64,000 nt of DNA from Alicyclobacillus fastidiosus (GCF_026651875.1 NZ_CP104067.1:434001-498000); one strand, 5' to 3'. Positions 1-9,018 are shown, counted from the stretch's first letter. Numbers and translations: made by a program. The notes: generated by a model not told the origin, from the letters alone.

Positions 1-1016
1 AAGTGAACTCCCGCCTGTTCGTGTTCATCGTTGGTGGATTCGGCAAAGTGAGTTGGGAGCCATACATGCCACAGGTCATTTCTTTCGGACGGTAGAACCA
101 CTAAATCCTCACTTGACAACAGTTCTCTCCAGAGATGCTCAAGAATGAACTGGGGATCGGGGTTCCGTGACAACTGAATCTGATTGATGGTGTTGGAACT
201 CTCGAACCAAGTCCGCATGCGATTACCGTGGATAACAGTAGTCACATTGCCTGCTTCATTAGACTGTGTATCGATACGCCACCAATTGGGTGACATCCAG
301 GTGTACTTTGCGTGTTGTTCCGTTGATTCTCCTGATGCTGAATACCAATGACGAATGAGATCAAATTTGACGCTCTTTATCGTTGCCCACGTCTGCGATA
401 ACGTGTCTTTGATTTGACGTTGTTCGACCAATCGTCTTTCTCGCAGTTGAGAGAGCATGGATTCCCATGAGTTGGCTCTACCTTCCCCGTTGTTTCCGCC
501 GTCCTCGCTGTAAGAGAGCATGGATTGAAGTTGTTGACGCGCTCTCGACAATCGGGATTTCACGGTTCCAGAGGGAATGTCAAGGAATCCCGCAACTTCA
601 TTGACCGTCCATTGATGGATACCCGCGAGAAGAAACACTTGCTGAAGATCCAGGGGCAGTTTTGAATACGCCTTCTCAAACTCTATTTTCAGGAGGACAT
701 CTGCCTCAACATTGCTGTTGTCCGAGATTTCGACCATGGATTCCGTCTTTCGCTTGTTCTCTTTATTTAAGAAACGGAACGCTTGGGTCTTCACGATTTG
801 AAAAAACCAACTTTCAAACGCCTGCGGTTTGCGTAGTTCAGACAAATGACGCGCCGCCAACAATAGGCTGTCCTGCACAACATCTTCTGCGGTGTGCCGA
901 TCTCTACAGAATTGATGTGCCCAATTCACCGCTTTGGGACGAAACAAATCGACTAAGGCAGTCCAGGCTTCACGGTTCCCATTACGACAATCAAGTACCA
1001 ACTCTGATACGCTCAT
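1..1016 (-). CDS. ECF-type sigma-70 factor with C-terminal sensor-like extension (partial)
   Basis: The start is ATG at 1016, preceded by AAAGAGGTG. The gene leaves the window on the left, so only about 338 residues are visible. Residues 10-80 form sigma region 2, with the core-binding segment AEDVVQDSLLLAARHL near 43-58. Residues 107-165 form region 4, with the recognition helix in IPSGTVKSRLSRARQQL. A normal ECF factor would end near residue 175; here a linker continues into a domain (from about 205) with the pattern SPNWWRIDT followed by a GN-T-IHGNRMRTWFE segment. This resembles the LolA/RseB-type lipoprotein-binding fold that accompanies some anti-sigma proteins. It should direct RNA polymerase to a stress regulon, with the extension possibly acting as its sensor. 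The sigma call is firm; the extension fold is inferred. Confidence 0.9.
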   Translation of the reverse strand, partial: MSVSELVLDCRNGNREAWTALVDLFRPKAVNWAHQFCRDRHTAEDVVQDSLLLAARHLSELRKPQAFESWFFQIVKTQAFRFLNKENKRKTESMVEISDNSNVEADVLLKIEFEKAYSKLPLDLQQVFLLAGIHQWTVNEVAGFLDIPSGTVKSRLSRARQQLQSMLSYSEDGGNNGEGRANSWESMLSQLRERRLVEQRQIKDTLSQTWATIKSVKFDLIRHWYSASGESTEQHAKYTWMSPNWWRIDTQSNEAGNVTTVIHGNRMRTWFESSNTINQIQLSRNPDPQFILEHLWRELLSSEDLVVLPSERNDLWHVWLPTHFAESTNDEHEQAGVH

Positions 1017-1169
1017 GTTTCACACCTCTTTCTCGGTATTCACCCTTTACGATTCGAGATGAGGTGATTTGGTTCTCTCCAATGTTTCAATTGGCACATC
1101 GGGTATAGCATCACATCCCAAAGCCATGTATGTCCCTCCGCCCGTAATCCCCGTTCTTGCCCTGCCTAT

Positions 1170-1343
1170 TCATTCCGCATCTGGCACATCGAACTCCCGC
1201 AACGTCCCATTGTCATCGCTTATACCGTGCCCACAGGCGCAAATAACCGTAGAACCGCACATTTCAATTGCCAACTTCCCAAGTGCCGCGCCATCTTTCC
1301 ACTCGACCTCGCGACTACACTTGTTGCAGTGAATGACAAACAT
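1170..1343 (-). CDS. small zinc-ribbon-like protein, 57 aa
   Basis: A short minus-strand ORF begins ATG at 1343 behind an excellent ribosome binding site (ACGGAGGT, 7 bases upstream) and ends TGA at 1170. The product begins MFVIHCNKCSREVEW and contains two cysteine pairs, CNKC and CACGHG, which could bind one zinc ion. It lies between the sigma factor and two other minus-strand hypotheticals and may share their transcript. I do not recognise a named family. The zinc role is inferred from the cysteine spacing. Confidence 0.65.
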   Translation of the reverse strand: MFVIHCNKCSREVEWKDGAALGKLAIEMCGSTVICACGHGISDDNGTLREFDVPDAE

Positions 1344-1392
1344 CTCTCAGACCTCCGTTTTCAGGGCGTGGTGGGTCAAGAGGATATCGAGA

Positions 1393-1857
1393 CTAATCCT
1401 GCTCCCTTTCGTCTTTCGCCCTATCTTTGTTCGGATATTCAAGGAATTGCTCCATGACAGTTCGGGGCAGGCGATGGGCTTCGGATAGCGGTATGCCATT
1501 TACTCTGCACCAATCGACCAGTTTCCTGACTTTCACTTTTGGGTCGTTCGGGTCAGGATGTACGGCGTAAACGCCGTCTGGGATGTCATTCCTATCAAGT
1601 TCCTCTACAAGAAGCCGTTTCCTTATTTGAACAAGCTCTTTCCAGTCAGTGATGTCAACGGCTTCCGACATTCCGTAGATTGCAAGATCGCTCAGATGAC
1701 CGAATAAGTCCTCAAATGTCCCACTATAACGGTTTTCAAACGCCTTAATCTGTTCCTTGATGGCTTGGAGCCTCTGCACTACTGTCTGGTGCTTGGTTAT
1801 CTCGACTTGTGCATTTCTCTGACGTTCCAAGTCCCTCGAAAAGTCATCGTGATTCAC
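1393..1857 (-). CDS. hypothetical protein, helical N-terminus, 154 aa
   Basis: Unrecognised protein. The first 60 residues are charged and helical (RDLERQRNAQVEITKHQ...), then a 60-residue region contains a segment VHPDPNDPKVKVRKLVDWCRVNGIPLSEAHRLP, and the C-terminus is strongly acidic/basic (KDRAKDEREQD). It starts six bases after the end of the upstream 108-aa gene, so the two are probably one operon. No membrane segment or signal peptide is visible. Function unknown. Confidence 0.7.
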   Translation of the reverse strand: MNHDDFSRDLERQRNAQVEITKHQTVVQRLQAIKEQIKAFENRYSGTFEDLFGHLSDLAIYGMSEAVDITDWKELVQIRKRLLVEELDRNDIPDGVYAVHPDPNDPKVKVRKLVDWCRVNGIPLSEAHRLPRTVMEQFLEYPNKDRAKDEREQD

Positions 1858-1863
1858 GGGTTT

Positions 1864-2190
1864 CTACCCCTTTGCATGTCTCTGCAATTTCGCTAACACT
1901 TCCTTGTGCCTTCGAATCGTGCTCTTAGTGATATGTGCCATTGGGACCTCTGTGTTACAGAGCGGTTTCCCCAGGAGCGTTACCCTGGGCGACTTTACCC
2001 TGCCCTCCTGCTCTGTTGCAACTGTCCCCTCGGACTCAGACTGTCTGACCAGAGTCAACACCTTCACGACAGTCATATCACAAACCTTGGCGATGGCAGG
2101 GACGGGGAGGAGGTTGAACAATCGTACCGCGATTCCCTCTCTCACTTGTTGCCGAATCTCGTCAGAAGACTGATCCCAATCACTTGTCAT
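1864..2190 (-). CDS. hypothetical protein with possible helix-turn-helix, 108 aa
   Basis: First gene of a two-gene minus-strand operon, with ATG at 2190 behind a GGAGGTG ribosome binding site. Residues about 28-52 (LPVPAIAKVCDMTVVKVLTLVRQ) could form a helix-turn-helix similar to the sigma-70 region 4/transposase type. The C-terminus is basic (RRHKEVLAKLQRHAKG), consistent with nucleic-acid binding. The family is not recognised, so DNA binding is an inference from pattern only. Confidence 0.65.
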   Translation of the reverse strand: MTSDWDQSSDEIRQQVREGIAVRLFNLLPVPAIAKVCDMTVVKVLTLVRQSESEGTVATEQEGRVKSPRVTLLGKPLCNTEVPMAHITKSTIRRHKEVLAKLQRHAKG

Positions 2191-2493
2191 TTCTGCACCT
2201 CCGTTCCTGCCCTAAATCTAAAAACTGCACTTCAAACTATTGATTCACTTAGTTTTCAACATCATAACTCAAGAGTATCTTTATGTAAAAATATGGATTC
2301 AATAGTGTTGGGATCATAACACCAGGGGTTGAGTCGAAACTTGGGAGAGTTACTGGGAGAAGGAAATCGTCGTAAGAATACGCCTCATTAGATGACTTTC
2401 TCTGAGCTTTAGCAATACGAAACGCTTTGTACTCTATAATGATGACATCGGCGGAAACGGCTCCAATGAAGCGGCGGAGTGTGATGATTAGCG
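2191..2493. other. intergenic region between divergent genes
   Basis: About 300 bases separating the minus-strand 108-aa gene from the plus-strand methyltransferase gene. It is AT-rich near 2210-2310, as expected for divergent promoters, but I could not place convincing -35/-10 pairs. The reading frames across it are shadows without ribosome binding sites. Confidence 0.4.
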
Positions 2494-3081
2494 ATGAAGA
2501 TGAACGTTTACACATATGAGGGCGCATGGTTTTGGATACTGTTCTATCTGTGGGTCGCTTTAGAGATGGTGTTTTGGATACGCGCCCGATTTCTTCGGCG
2601 CGGACAACCGAGGAAGCAGAATGATGATCGCGGTTCAGTCGCACTTATCATGATTGGAATGTACGTGCTGATCTTCGTGTCGATAATGTTCTCAGTACGT
2701 CATCTTGGGATTCTTCCTCAATGGACGCGATACGTCGGCTTCTTGTTGATGATTGCGGGTATGATCATCCGTTTCTCCGCGATCATCCAACTCGGAAGGT
2801 TTTTCTCCCCTGTTGTCGGGGTTGTGTCAAACCAAGAAATCATACAATCGGGGCTTTATCGGTGGATTCGACATCCCGCTTATACGGGTGGGTTTATTAC
2901 AGCCGTGGGCATAGGGCTTGGTCTCCGTACCTGGTGGGGTGTATTGCTATGTGGTGCTGGATTACTTCTGGTTTATGCGTACAGAATTCATGTTGAGGAG
3001 AAAGTCTTGATTGAGCATTTCGGAGAGAGGTACGCGGAGTATCGGAAGCATACGAAAAAGATGTTTCCTGGGATATGGTGA
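2494..3081 (+). CDS. isoprenylcysteine carboxyl methyltransferase family protein
   Basis: Integral membrane methyltransferase of the ICMT/phospholipid methyltransferase superfamily, 195 aa. Four to five membrane spans are visible (about 8-28, 50-68, 78-97, 135-160). The family signature lies in the C-terminal half: GLYRWIRHPAYTGG near 141-154, followed by the EEKVLIEHFGERYAEYRKHTKK block (about 168-189) that binds S-adenosylmethionine in relatives. The length matches bacterial members. The substrate cannot be read from sequence; bacterial homologues methylate small lipophilic or thiol substrates. It lies alone, upstream of a frameshifted membrane-protein gene. Confidence 0.85.
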   Translation: MKMNVYTYEGAWFWILFYLWVALEMVFWIRARFLRRGQPRKQNDDRGSVALIMIGMYVLIFVSIMFSVRHLGILPQWTRYVGFLLMIAGMIIRFSAIIQLGRFFSPVVGVVSNQEIIQSGLYRWIRHPAYTGGFITAVGIGLGLRTWWGVLLCGAGLLLVYAYRIHVEEKVLIEHFGERYAEYRKHTKKMFPGIW

Positions 3082-3134
3082 AGAAGTGACAGGGTTTAGT
3101 AAGGACTGTATGGGGATAATCGAGGGGGCGACTC

Positions 3135-3421
3135 GTGCAAGCCTTCATGAACTATTTCGGACAGGATTACGGATTTATTCCGTGTCTACTCTTTTTCTTT
3201 CCGCTTGGTGTGATTGTTTTTTCGGCTGTGATTACCCTGCTGTCACGTCGGTGGTTTCTGGCACCAATCATTGTCGCATTGGTGTTCGGTGCTTTTTTAC
3301 ATACACCTACACTCAATTCAACGCAACAATTGGCAACTTCATCCCGCCGTTTGTAGCGTACATTGTAATTTCGGTTTTGGTGGGATTTGTTTCGTCTAAG
3401 ATCGCGTTTCGACGAAAGTGA
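3135..3421 (+). pseudogene. DUF2651/YbeC-like small membrane protein, frameshifted at a T6 tract
   Basis: GTG at 3135 follows GAGGGGG at a good distance. The first frame gives YFGQDYGFIPCLLFFFPLGV and a second hydrophobic stretch ending VFGAFL at 3299, then runs into a poorly hydrophobic tail. The -1 frame continues the expected membrane protein: FNATIGNFIPPFVAYIVISV to the stop at 3421. The switch point is T_TTT_TTA at 3293-3299, an in-phase slippery heptamer and also a T6 homopolymer. Joined, it is a roughly 95-aa protein with three hydrophobic helices, matching DUF2651-type proteins. It may be a real indel, a sequencing error or programmed -1 frameshifting. Confidence 0.65.
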
Positions 3422-3604
3422 TTCAAAGGGTATAACAGGCATATTGAAATAATCCACATTGACAGAAGTCGTGTCACTTCGAAATTAGCTTGCTGAAAGA
3501 TGGACGGTCTGTTGACTGTCCTGGTTACACCCCCATTTCATTCTGGAAGTCTCACTATATTTCATGGGGATTCATCGTTTGATTCAAACACGGGAGGTGT
3601 CAGA

Positions 3605-4168
3605 ATGACGAAAAGGCGAAATGTTCTCATCATAGTTCTTCTCATTATTGGTGTGATTGCGCTCTGCGTCGTGGAGTTTGGAGTGAAAGCAAGATTACGT
3701 CAACAACAAGCGTATCAGGTAGCTCAGTTGAATCCACTGACCAATGACTTTGCAAACATCGTAAAGTTCAAGAATCCGTACATGGGTAACAACGCAAATG
3801 ACGCGAACCTGAATGCAAATTTACCGTTAGCCAACGTTCCACACACGTTTGTTATCCATCCACAGACAAGGGAACTGGATATCCGCTACACGGAGACTAT
3901 TCAGGACATTGGATTCACTAACGTTCAATCCAGCTTGGTGTACAATGCAACAGCCAATTTTGCCTTGATCGATAATTTGGATTCGATGAGGTTTGTATTT
4001 CCAGGGGCTTCATACCATGTGACTCGTGCGCTGGTTCAATCCTGGTACGGAGTGGCTCCTGCGACGCTCGCAAACCAAACAGCGTGGAAACAAAATGTGC
4101 AGAGTAAGTTGGCGAATCCACAGTATGTAAAGAATGCGTTTAAAGCGTTCTTTGGGGGTGGCTCTTAG
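3605..4168 (+). CDS. DUF4825 domain protein, membrane anchored
   Basis: The ATG at 3605 follows GGGAGGTG; an upstream in-frame start at 3500 lacks a ribosome binding site. An N-terminal hydrophobic helix (residues 6-24, VLIIVLLIIGVIALCVVEFG) anchors an extracellular domain. The segment VKFKNPYMGNNANDANLNANLPL (about 52-74) is the hallmark opening of DUF4825, whose members are exported proteins of unknown function, often next to anti-sigma or regulatory genes. The C-terminus is short and ends in FFGGGS. Neighbours do not suggest a pathway. Confidence 0.75.
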   Translation: MTKRRNVLIIVLLIIGVIALCVVEFGVKARLRQQQAYQVAQLNPLTNDFANIVKFKNPYMGNNANDANLNANLPLANVPHTFVIHPQTRELDIRYTETIQDIGFTNVQSSLVYNATANFALIDNLDSMRFVFPGASYHVTRALVQSWYGVAPATLANQTAWKQNVQSKLANPQYVKNAFKAFFGGGS

Positions 4169-4244
4169 GAAGACACAGGATGGTTACAATGCATCACCAG
4201 AACACACACAAAATCGCATTCTGGTGACGTAGGCTGAACTCGGT

Positions 4245-5132
4245 TTACGCAGTTGAGCGCGTTCGCGAGTTGTAATTATCCACAGCCCGAAAGACATATC
4301 TCAACAGTACGAGGAGTACGAGTAGTATTCCAACCATCAGCAAGATTCCATACCCATTTGGGTCGTAGTGTCCCCAGAATCTACTCCAATGGGTTGCCTG
4401 CCACAGATGATACTGTACGTAATCCCTAACAGGAACCCACAGTCCAATTGCCAGCGACAGAAGTATTGGGAATCGGCTGATGGACTTATTCCTGGTAAAA
4501 AGGTATATACCGACTGACAAACAGAATAGCAAAATACCGCTAATCCCTAATGGTGCAGAACGGGAAGTCTGCCCCCAACCTGGAACTAAGAGTGTAGCAA
4601 GGTAATAGCGGTGTGACATCCGCATAAACAGCCAAAGTGCCGCGAAGATACCCGTAATCAGTACCAATGCCCATCTATCCCTCTGGCAACGAGTCTTGAC
4701 CAACATCAGCGTGTCCAGACACAGTGCCAGCATTAGGGATGGTGAAATCGGAATACGTGTCGTGAAAAAGCGCACCCATGGATTCTCATGCCAAGATGCC
4801 CATGTGGATGGGGCAGGGTTTGACTGGATGGATGCGTAGAGGAGTTAAATGCCGAGCAAAAATAGGACGAAAAACACTGAGGCGAGTGAGTTGATGACAG
4901 GTAAAGTTACCCCAAATGTCTGTCGAGCAATCTGCTTGCGAATCTCCCGTCTGCTTCCGAATCGACGAAGTGCCTTCTCAACGGCTTCGGCTTCCTCTAA
5001 TCCCGTTTCCTTCAGGTGTTCTACCTCATCGAACAGATGTGTAGACATCTCATCGACCCATTCAGTCTGCTCACTGCGCGTCAATCCGCTACGATGGACA
5101 ATGTGCTTCAAATAGTTTTCGATCTCGTTCAC
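4245..5132 (-). pseudogene. HAAS-domain membrane protein interrupted by an in-frame stop
   Basis: The gene starts GTG at 5132, overlapping the PadR stop codon (GTGA). Its N-terminal 70 residues (EIENYLKHIVHRSGLTRSEQ...) match the permease-prefix/HAAS signalling helix domain that partners PadR-type regulators. A TAA at 4845-4847 cuts the frame after FFVLFLLGI. The same frame continues without further stops to 4245 through membrane helices, including SPSLMLALCLDTLMLV. This aligns with the intact paralogue at 32875-33708 (SPSLMLALCVSVLMLF). It is therefore a single nonsense mutation in a once full-length, 295-aa-class gene. A GTG at 4775 could re-initiate the second half. Confidence 0.75.
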
Positions 5133-5449
5133 GTCGGTTCGACCCCTCCCAGGAAAGTATTTACGATGGCTTGGTTTCGCTTCCAAGCTTCTCGATGCTT
5201 GGCAAGCTGTTCATGTCCTTGGGTTGTAATCCGATAGTACCTTCTCCTTGGTCCTGAACCGTCGTTGCCCCAGTACCCTTCAATCCAATGTTCTGCCTCT
5301 AAGCGTCGTAGGGCGGGGTAGAGTGTTCCTTCCTTCAATTCGAGCGCACCACCAGTTTGGTGATTCACAATCTGGGCAATTTCATAGCCGTAAGAGTCAT
5401 GCCCAGCGATTATGGAAAGGATTATCGCGTCGATATATCCCTTCATCAT
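5129..5449 (-). CDS. PadR family transcriptional regulator
   Basis: Winged-helix repressor of the PadR family, about 106 aa from the ATG at 5449 (MMKGYIDAIILSIIAGHDSYGYEIAQ). The recognition region LKEGTLYPALRRLEAEHWIEGYW and wing GPRRRYYRITTQGHEQL are textbook. Its stop overlaps the start of the HAAS gene by GTGA, so it is the first gene of a two-gene unit. The copy at 33705-34025 is a close paralogue with the same arrangement. Autoregulation through the palindrome just upstream (about 5475-5496) is likely. Confidence 0.92.
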   Translation of the reverse strand: MMKGYIDAIILSIIAGHDSYGYEIAQIVNHQTGGALELKEGTLYPALRRLEAEHWIEGYWGNDGSGPRRRYYRITTQGHEQLAKHREAWKRNQAIVNTFLGGVEPT

Positions 5450-5474
5450 TTCGCTCTTCACCCAAGTCACCTAC

Positions 5475-5496
5475 CTATGTAGAATATCTATGTATT
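5475..5496 (-). promoter_or_regulatory. probable PadR operator, shared with a second module
   Basis: Just upstream of the PadR start lies CTATGTAGAATATCTATGTA: TAGA and TCTA arms around ATA, and CTATGT repeated either side. The same TAGAATATCTAT core occurs upstream of the paralogous PadR gene at 34052-34070, where the arms are a perfect 8-bp inverted repeat. Conservation of the site alongside two paralogous repressors supports an autoregulatory operator. Confidence 0.6.
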
Positions 5497-5654
5497 GGTT
5501 ATACATGAAAGGAAGGAGATAGGCAAGCAGATTTGGGGGATTATGACGGGCACAAAAAATTCTTCCATCTCATTCCAGGTTTTTGAGATAATGATGGTAT
5601 GTGTCAGTCTCAGGGTACTGGACATCAACAATACGAGCGCGGGGAGGGATGTTT

Positions 5655-6233
5655 GTGAGGACCAGAGTATGGATTGGTATAGTCACTGTCCTTGTCATCG
5701 TGTCGGGAATTTTGGGATACGTTCATCACCCCTACAACGCGCCACAGTCCACTACCCCCAGTTATTTATCCAAGCAACAGATAATCGCAGATATTCAGAA
5801 ACAACAACTAACCCAGAACAAGGTGGCTCAAGATGTCCGCGTGATGCATCTGAAGACGATTGGGAACGAGGGCGTTGCTTTTGCGACTTTTCGAGTGAAT
5901 GGACAGCAAGAATTCGCGAGTTTGCTGATGTCTTCAACGGGTTACGACATGAGTACCTATACAATGGGGACGGACAAAGCAGTAACCATTCAATACACCA
6001 CACTTGGAGGAGACGGGTTTGAATATATCACAGGTGGGGTTTTCGACCATCCGAGTGTTGTCAGTGCGGTGATAATCTGGTCAAATGGGACTGCGGTGAC
6101 AGTTCCAGTTCAGAACGGCTACTTCTGGTATGAGCACAGGGTTCAGATGCCTACAGATCCGCATGTGAAACAAGTGGTTGGAATTACAAGTCGTGGGACG
6201 ATTGTTCAAAGCGAGATAAGCAAAAGTCAGTAA
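5655..6233 (+). CDS. secreted or membrane-anchored hypothetical protein, 192 aa
   Basis: GTG at 5655 fits the GGGGAGGG ribosome binding site (5641-5648) better than the ATG at 5649. Residues 5-22 (VWIGIVTVLVIVSGILGYV) form an uncleaved signal anchor or signal peptide without a lipobox. The remainder is a beta-rich extracellular domain with repeated F-V-NGQQEF and GGDGFEYITGG segments. No family recognised. It opens a run of exported proteins on the plus strand. Confidence 0.7.
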   Translation: MRTRVWIGIVTVLVIVSGILGYVHHPYNAPQSTTPSYLSKQQIIADIQKQQLTQNKVAQDVRVMHLKTIGNEGVAFATFRVNGQQEFASLLMSSTGYDMSTYTMGTDKAVTIQYTTLGGDGFEYITGGVFDHPSVVSAVIIWSNGTAVTVPVQNGYFWYEHRVQMPTDPHVKQVVGITSRGTIVQSEISKSQ

Positions 6234-6276
6234 ATGGTTTAAAGGGCATGTGGTGCGGTAGGAAGGGGATAAAAGT

Positions 6277-7491
6277 ATGCACGTAAGTCGGTTTATAACC
6301 CTATTAACAGGGGTTCTTGCAACCACATTCCTTCTGTCTGGGTGTGCAATGACACGCCCCTCTAATCAGAAAAACTCGACCAATGCCATTTCACAGCCAC
6401 AAAGCCCTCCGTATGACTACAAATCACTTGTGGGATTTCAACCCGTGTTGCCAAAGCAGAACTTTCAGCTAAAGCAGATTACGTCATATGTATTCAAGTA
6501 TGTAAACCCTCCATGGGGCAAGGTCGATCCGAAAGTGATGGAGACATGGGGGAACGGTATTGCTTATGATGCGATGTATATCTCACCAAATGGCAGTGGG
6601 AAGTCCTTTACTGTAATGGAGACATCCATCGCTTCTGACAACCTTCCAAACGTTGGGACTGCCTGGAAGAGTGTTCAGCACAACGACATCACATTGTACG
6701 AAAACAATGTCCAAGGGATTGGCAAGGTAGTCGCGACTATCAAACACGGCGTTCTCTGTGTGGTTACATTTGCGAACGCCTTCACCACGACCCAACTTGA
6801 ACAGATACTTAAATCTCTGACTGTCCCAGTTCACACAGCTCCCGAAATGATCAAGACCCAGACATTTGGGTTTAAGCAAGCACCAACGCCCTTCACCGCT
6901 TTGTTGCCGAACAGAATTCCATTCAAATGGGATACACGCACTGTCGTCGGCGTAGATGTAAAAAATCCTGATGGCAAGAACAATCAAGAGATGGGTCGAT
7001 TAACGTTGACATACAGTCATGGTCAAACGCAAGTAAAAATCCTCGAAGCCCTCGGTCTGAAATACGTCAATCCCAATACTACCAAGGCTCCAAATGGTTC
7101 AAAGGTTACTCTAAGTGATGGGAACGAAGCTGTTTACATTGACGGGGGGTTCCAATGTTTCCATGGTTGACGGCGGAAGCCCCAATCGTCAAGTGCTAAC
7201 GTGGAACCTAAATAACGGTGTGAACCTGATCATCGTTGGTTCCGAGTGTTCGACTCAATGTGGGAAGCGGAGGAATGGGGGGTGGACTCGTTGTACAGCG
7301 AAGTGACGATATCGCCGTTGTGCATCTCCAGTGTCGAATCAAAAACTAACTTCGCGACATCAGGACTATCCCCTGCTAACGCCAAGGCTTTTTAAAAAAT
7401 GTCGTGACAGTTTGAGTCGCCTGTCACCATCACTTACGACGGTGAAAACTTTGGTGTTCAGGTCAATCATCTGCTGTTAACGGACAGTTAA
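6277..7491 (+). pseudogene. large lipoprotein gene with several frameshifts
   Basis: ATG at 6277 follows AAGGGGATAAAAGT. A signal peptide ends in the lipobox LLSGCA (Cys about 23). The first frame runs to 7170 (297 aa). It breaks at GGGGGG (7144-7149): dropping one G continues SNVSMVDGGSPNRQVLTWNL. Further short coding blocks follow in shifted frames: GGGLVVQRSDDIAVVHL, NFATSGLSPANAKAF near T5A6 (7389-7399), and SPVTITYDGENFGVQVNHLL to the stop at 7489-7491. The original protein was probably about 400 aa. The segment DYKSLVGFQPVLPKQ recurs in the next gene as DYRKLLGFQPLLPAK, so they are paralogues. Confidence 0.65.
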
Positions 7492-7540
7492 GTTATGTTT
7501 TGATAAACCAAAAACATGAGTATTTCGGAGGACTAAACAA

Positions 7541-8095
7541 ATGAAAAGATTGATCTGGACTTTGCCTGTTTTGTTCGCCGTGACTGGCTGTGGTCAGCAG
7601 GGTGTAGTAAATAACAACACGACAATTTTCTCCAACCACACCACTCTCACCTCGCCAAAACAAACAGGATTTGATTACAGAAAGTTGTTGGGATTTCAAC
7701 CATTGCTCCCTGCAAAAGTACCGAGCGGATACACTTTAAAGAACATCCAGACAGAAATTGACACGCTGGGCAAAGAGGGTAACGTGTACTCCTTTTCGGC
7801 GTTATATCAAAATGGGAACTCTTATTTCGGAGTGTGGGAAGCCAAGACAACAGGACATACAACAGTGCCAATGCCAAGTTCCGCTCAGAAAGTAACCATC
7901 AACGGGATCAGCGGTGTATCTTACGAGCAAGACGGGTACAATCTTCAATTTACGCAAGGCGGGATCACCTATCGAGTTGAAGGACAAACGCTTTCGGATC
8001 AAGATCAACAGAGCGTAATGACTATTGCTTCCTCTTTGACGGTCCCAGCGCAAAAGAAACCAGACAAAATCATCCGTCGTTCTTTTACAAAATGA
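7541..8095 (+). CDS. lipoprotein, DUF4367-like C-terminus, 184 aa
   Basis: The start follows CGGAGGAC. The signal peptide MKRLIWTLPVLFAVTGCG has a lipobox with Cys17, so the protein should be lipidated and face outward. After an Asn/Thr-rich linker comes FDYRKLLGFQPLLPAKVPSG, shared with the preceding broken gene. The C-terminal 60 residues (INGISGVSYEQDG...LQFTQGGITYRVEG...) have the pattern of DUF4367, often found in sporulation or anti-sigma-associated lipoproteins. Function unknown. Confidence 0.8.
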   Translation: MKRLIWTLPVLFAVTGCGQQGVVNNNTTIFSNHTTLTSPKQTGFDYRKLLGFQPLLPAKVPSGYTLKNIQTEIDTLGKEGNVYSFSALYQNGNSYFGVWEAKTTGHTTVPMPSSAQKVTINGISGVSYEQDGYNLQFTQGGITYRVEGQTLSDQDQQSVMTIASSLTVPAQKKPDKIIRRSFTK

Positions 8096-8165
8096 ATTAC
8101 GCGAACAATCCAGTTTCGGGAATATGAATGGGATAGCATAACTGTCCTGTTGGGGAGGTTAATGA

Positions 8166-9018
8166 GTGAATAAATTTATTCTTGCCACAGCACTGATAGG
8201 AATAATCTATTTGGGAATGGTGGGATGTGGTACAAAGAAAACCACTTCAAGTAGTATTCCCACTTCTTTTTCACCTGCCGTGAAACAGGCTATGAAAGCG
8301 TATCAGAATTTCAACCAGACACCGTTCGTTACTCGTACCCACAGTCGTGCCAACCCCATCGTCAAAGTCCGCTTCGATGAAGATTACGAGTACGGCGAAT
8401 GACCCAAGCTATGACAAGTACAATTATCTTTTGAGGTACATGTCAACAGACTCTTCGACACATAAACCGATTACAGAGATTGCTTATGTGACAGGAAGCA
8501 AGGAATTCGCAACTGAGGCAAACTTCGATGTATTTTACCACTTCAGTCAATACTCAGGTCCAGAAGTGAAAATGCCAGACATCGTTGCATCGCAGTTCGA
8601 CACGAAAATCGGGCATGAGACATTAGCCAATGGAATTTCCGCCACAACGTATCTCGTCACATCCAAAAAATCCAACCCCAGTAGTCCACCTGTGACTCAC
8701 GTTATATGGCATGAAGGAAAGTGGACTTTTGAGGTTAGTAGTTTGACGAAATCAATCAGCCGACCTAACAGTATCGCCAATAACGTAATAACCCATTTCG
8801 ACAGTTCAAAACTACCGACTCCGTGGAAAAACGCTTATGTTGAAATTCAAGATACTTCTGGCGGCTTATTTAAGTCTCGTCAGATTGACACCATTGTCAG
8901 TTGGGATGAGTCGTTCGGGAAAACCCAAGGGAAATACCAAATTCGCACGCTATCTTCATGTGCAGATCCTATTTTCACGGCGTTAGACATGACTACGTCG
9001 ATGAAGATTTACTCATAA
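8166..9018 (+). pseudogene. lipoprotein gene with one frameshift
   Basis: GTG at 8166 opens a signal peptide ending in MVGCG (lipobox Cys21). This frame stops at 8402, while the +1 frame from about 8347 runs on to 9018 (KITSTANDPSYDKYNYLLRY...). The two halves read as one lipoprotein of about 280 aa, with the break between 8335 and 8350. The second half has a WHEGKWTFEV motif and a C-terminal SCADPIFTALDM segment. Without the shift it would be another member of this exported-protein cluster. Family not recognised. Confidence 0.65.
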
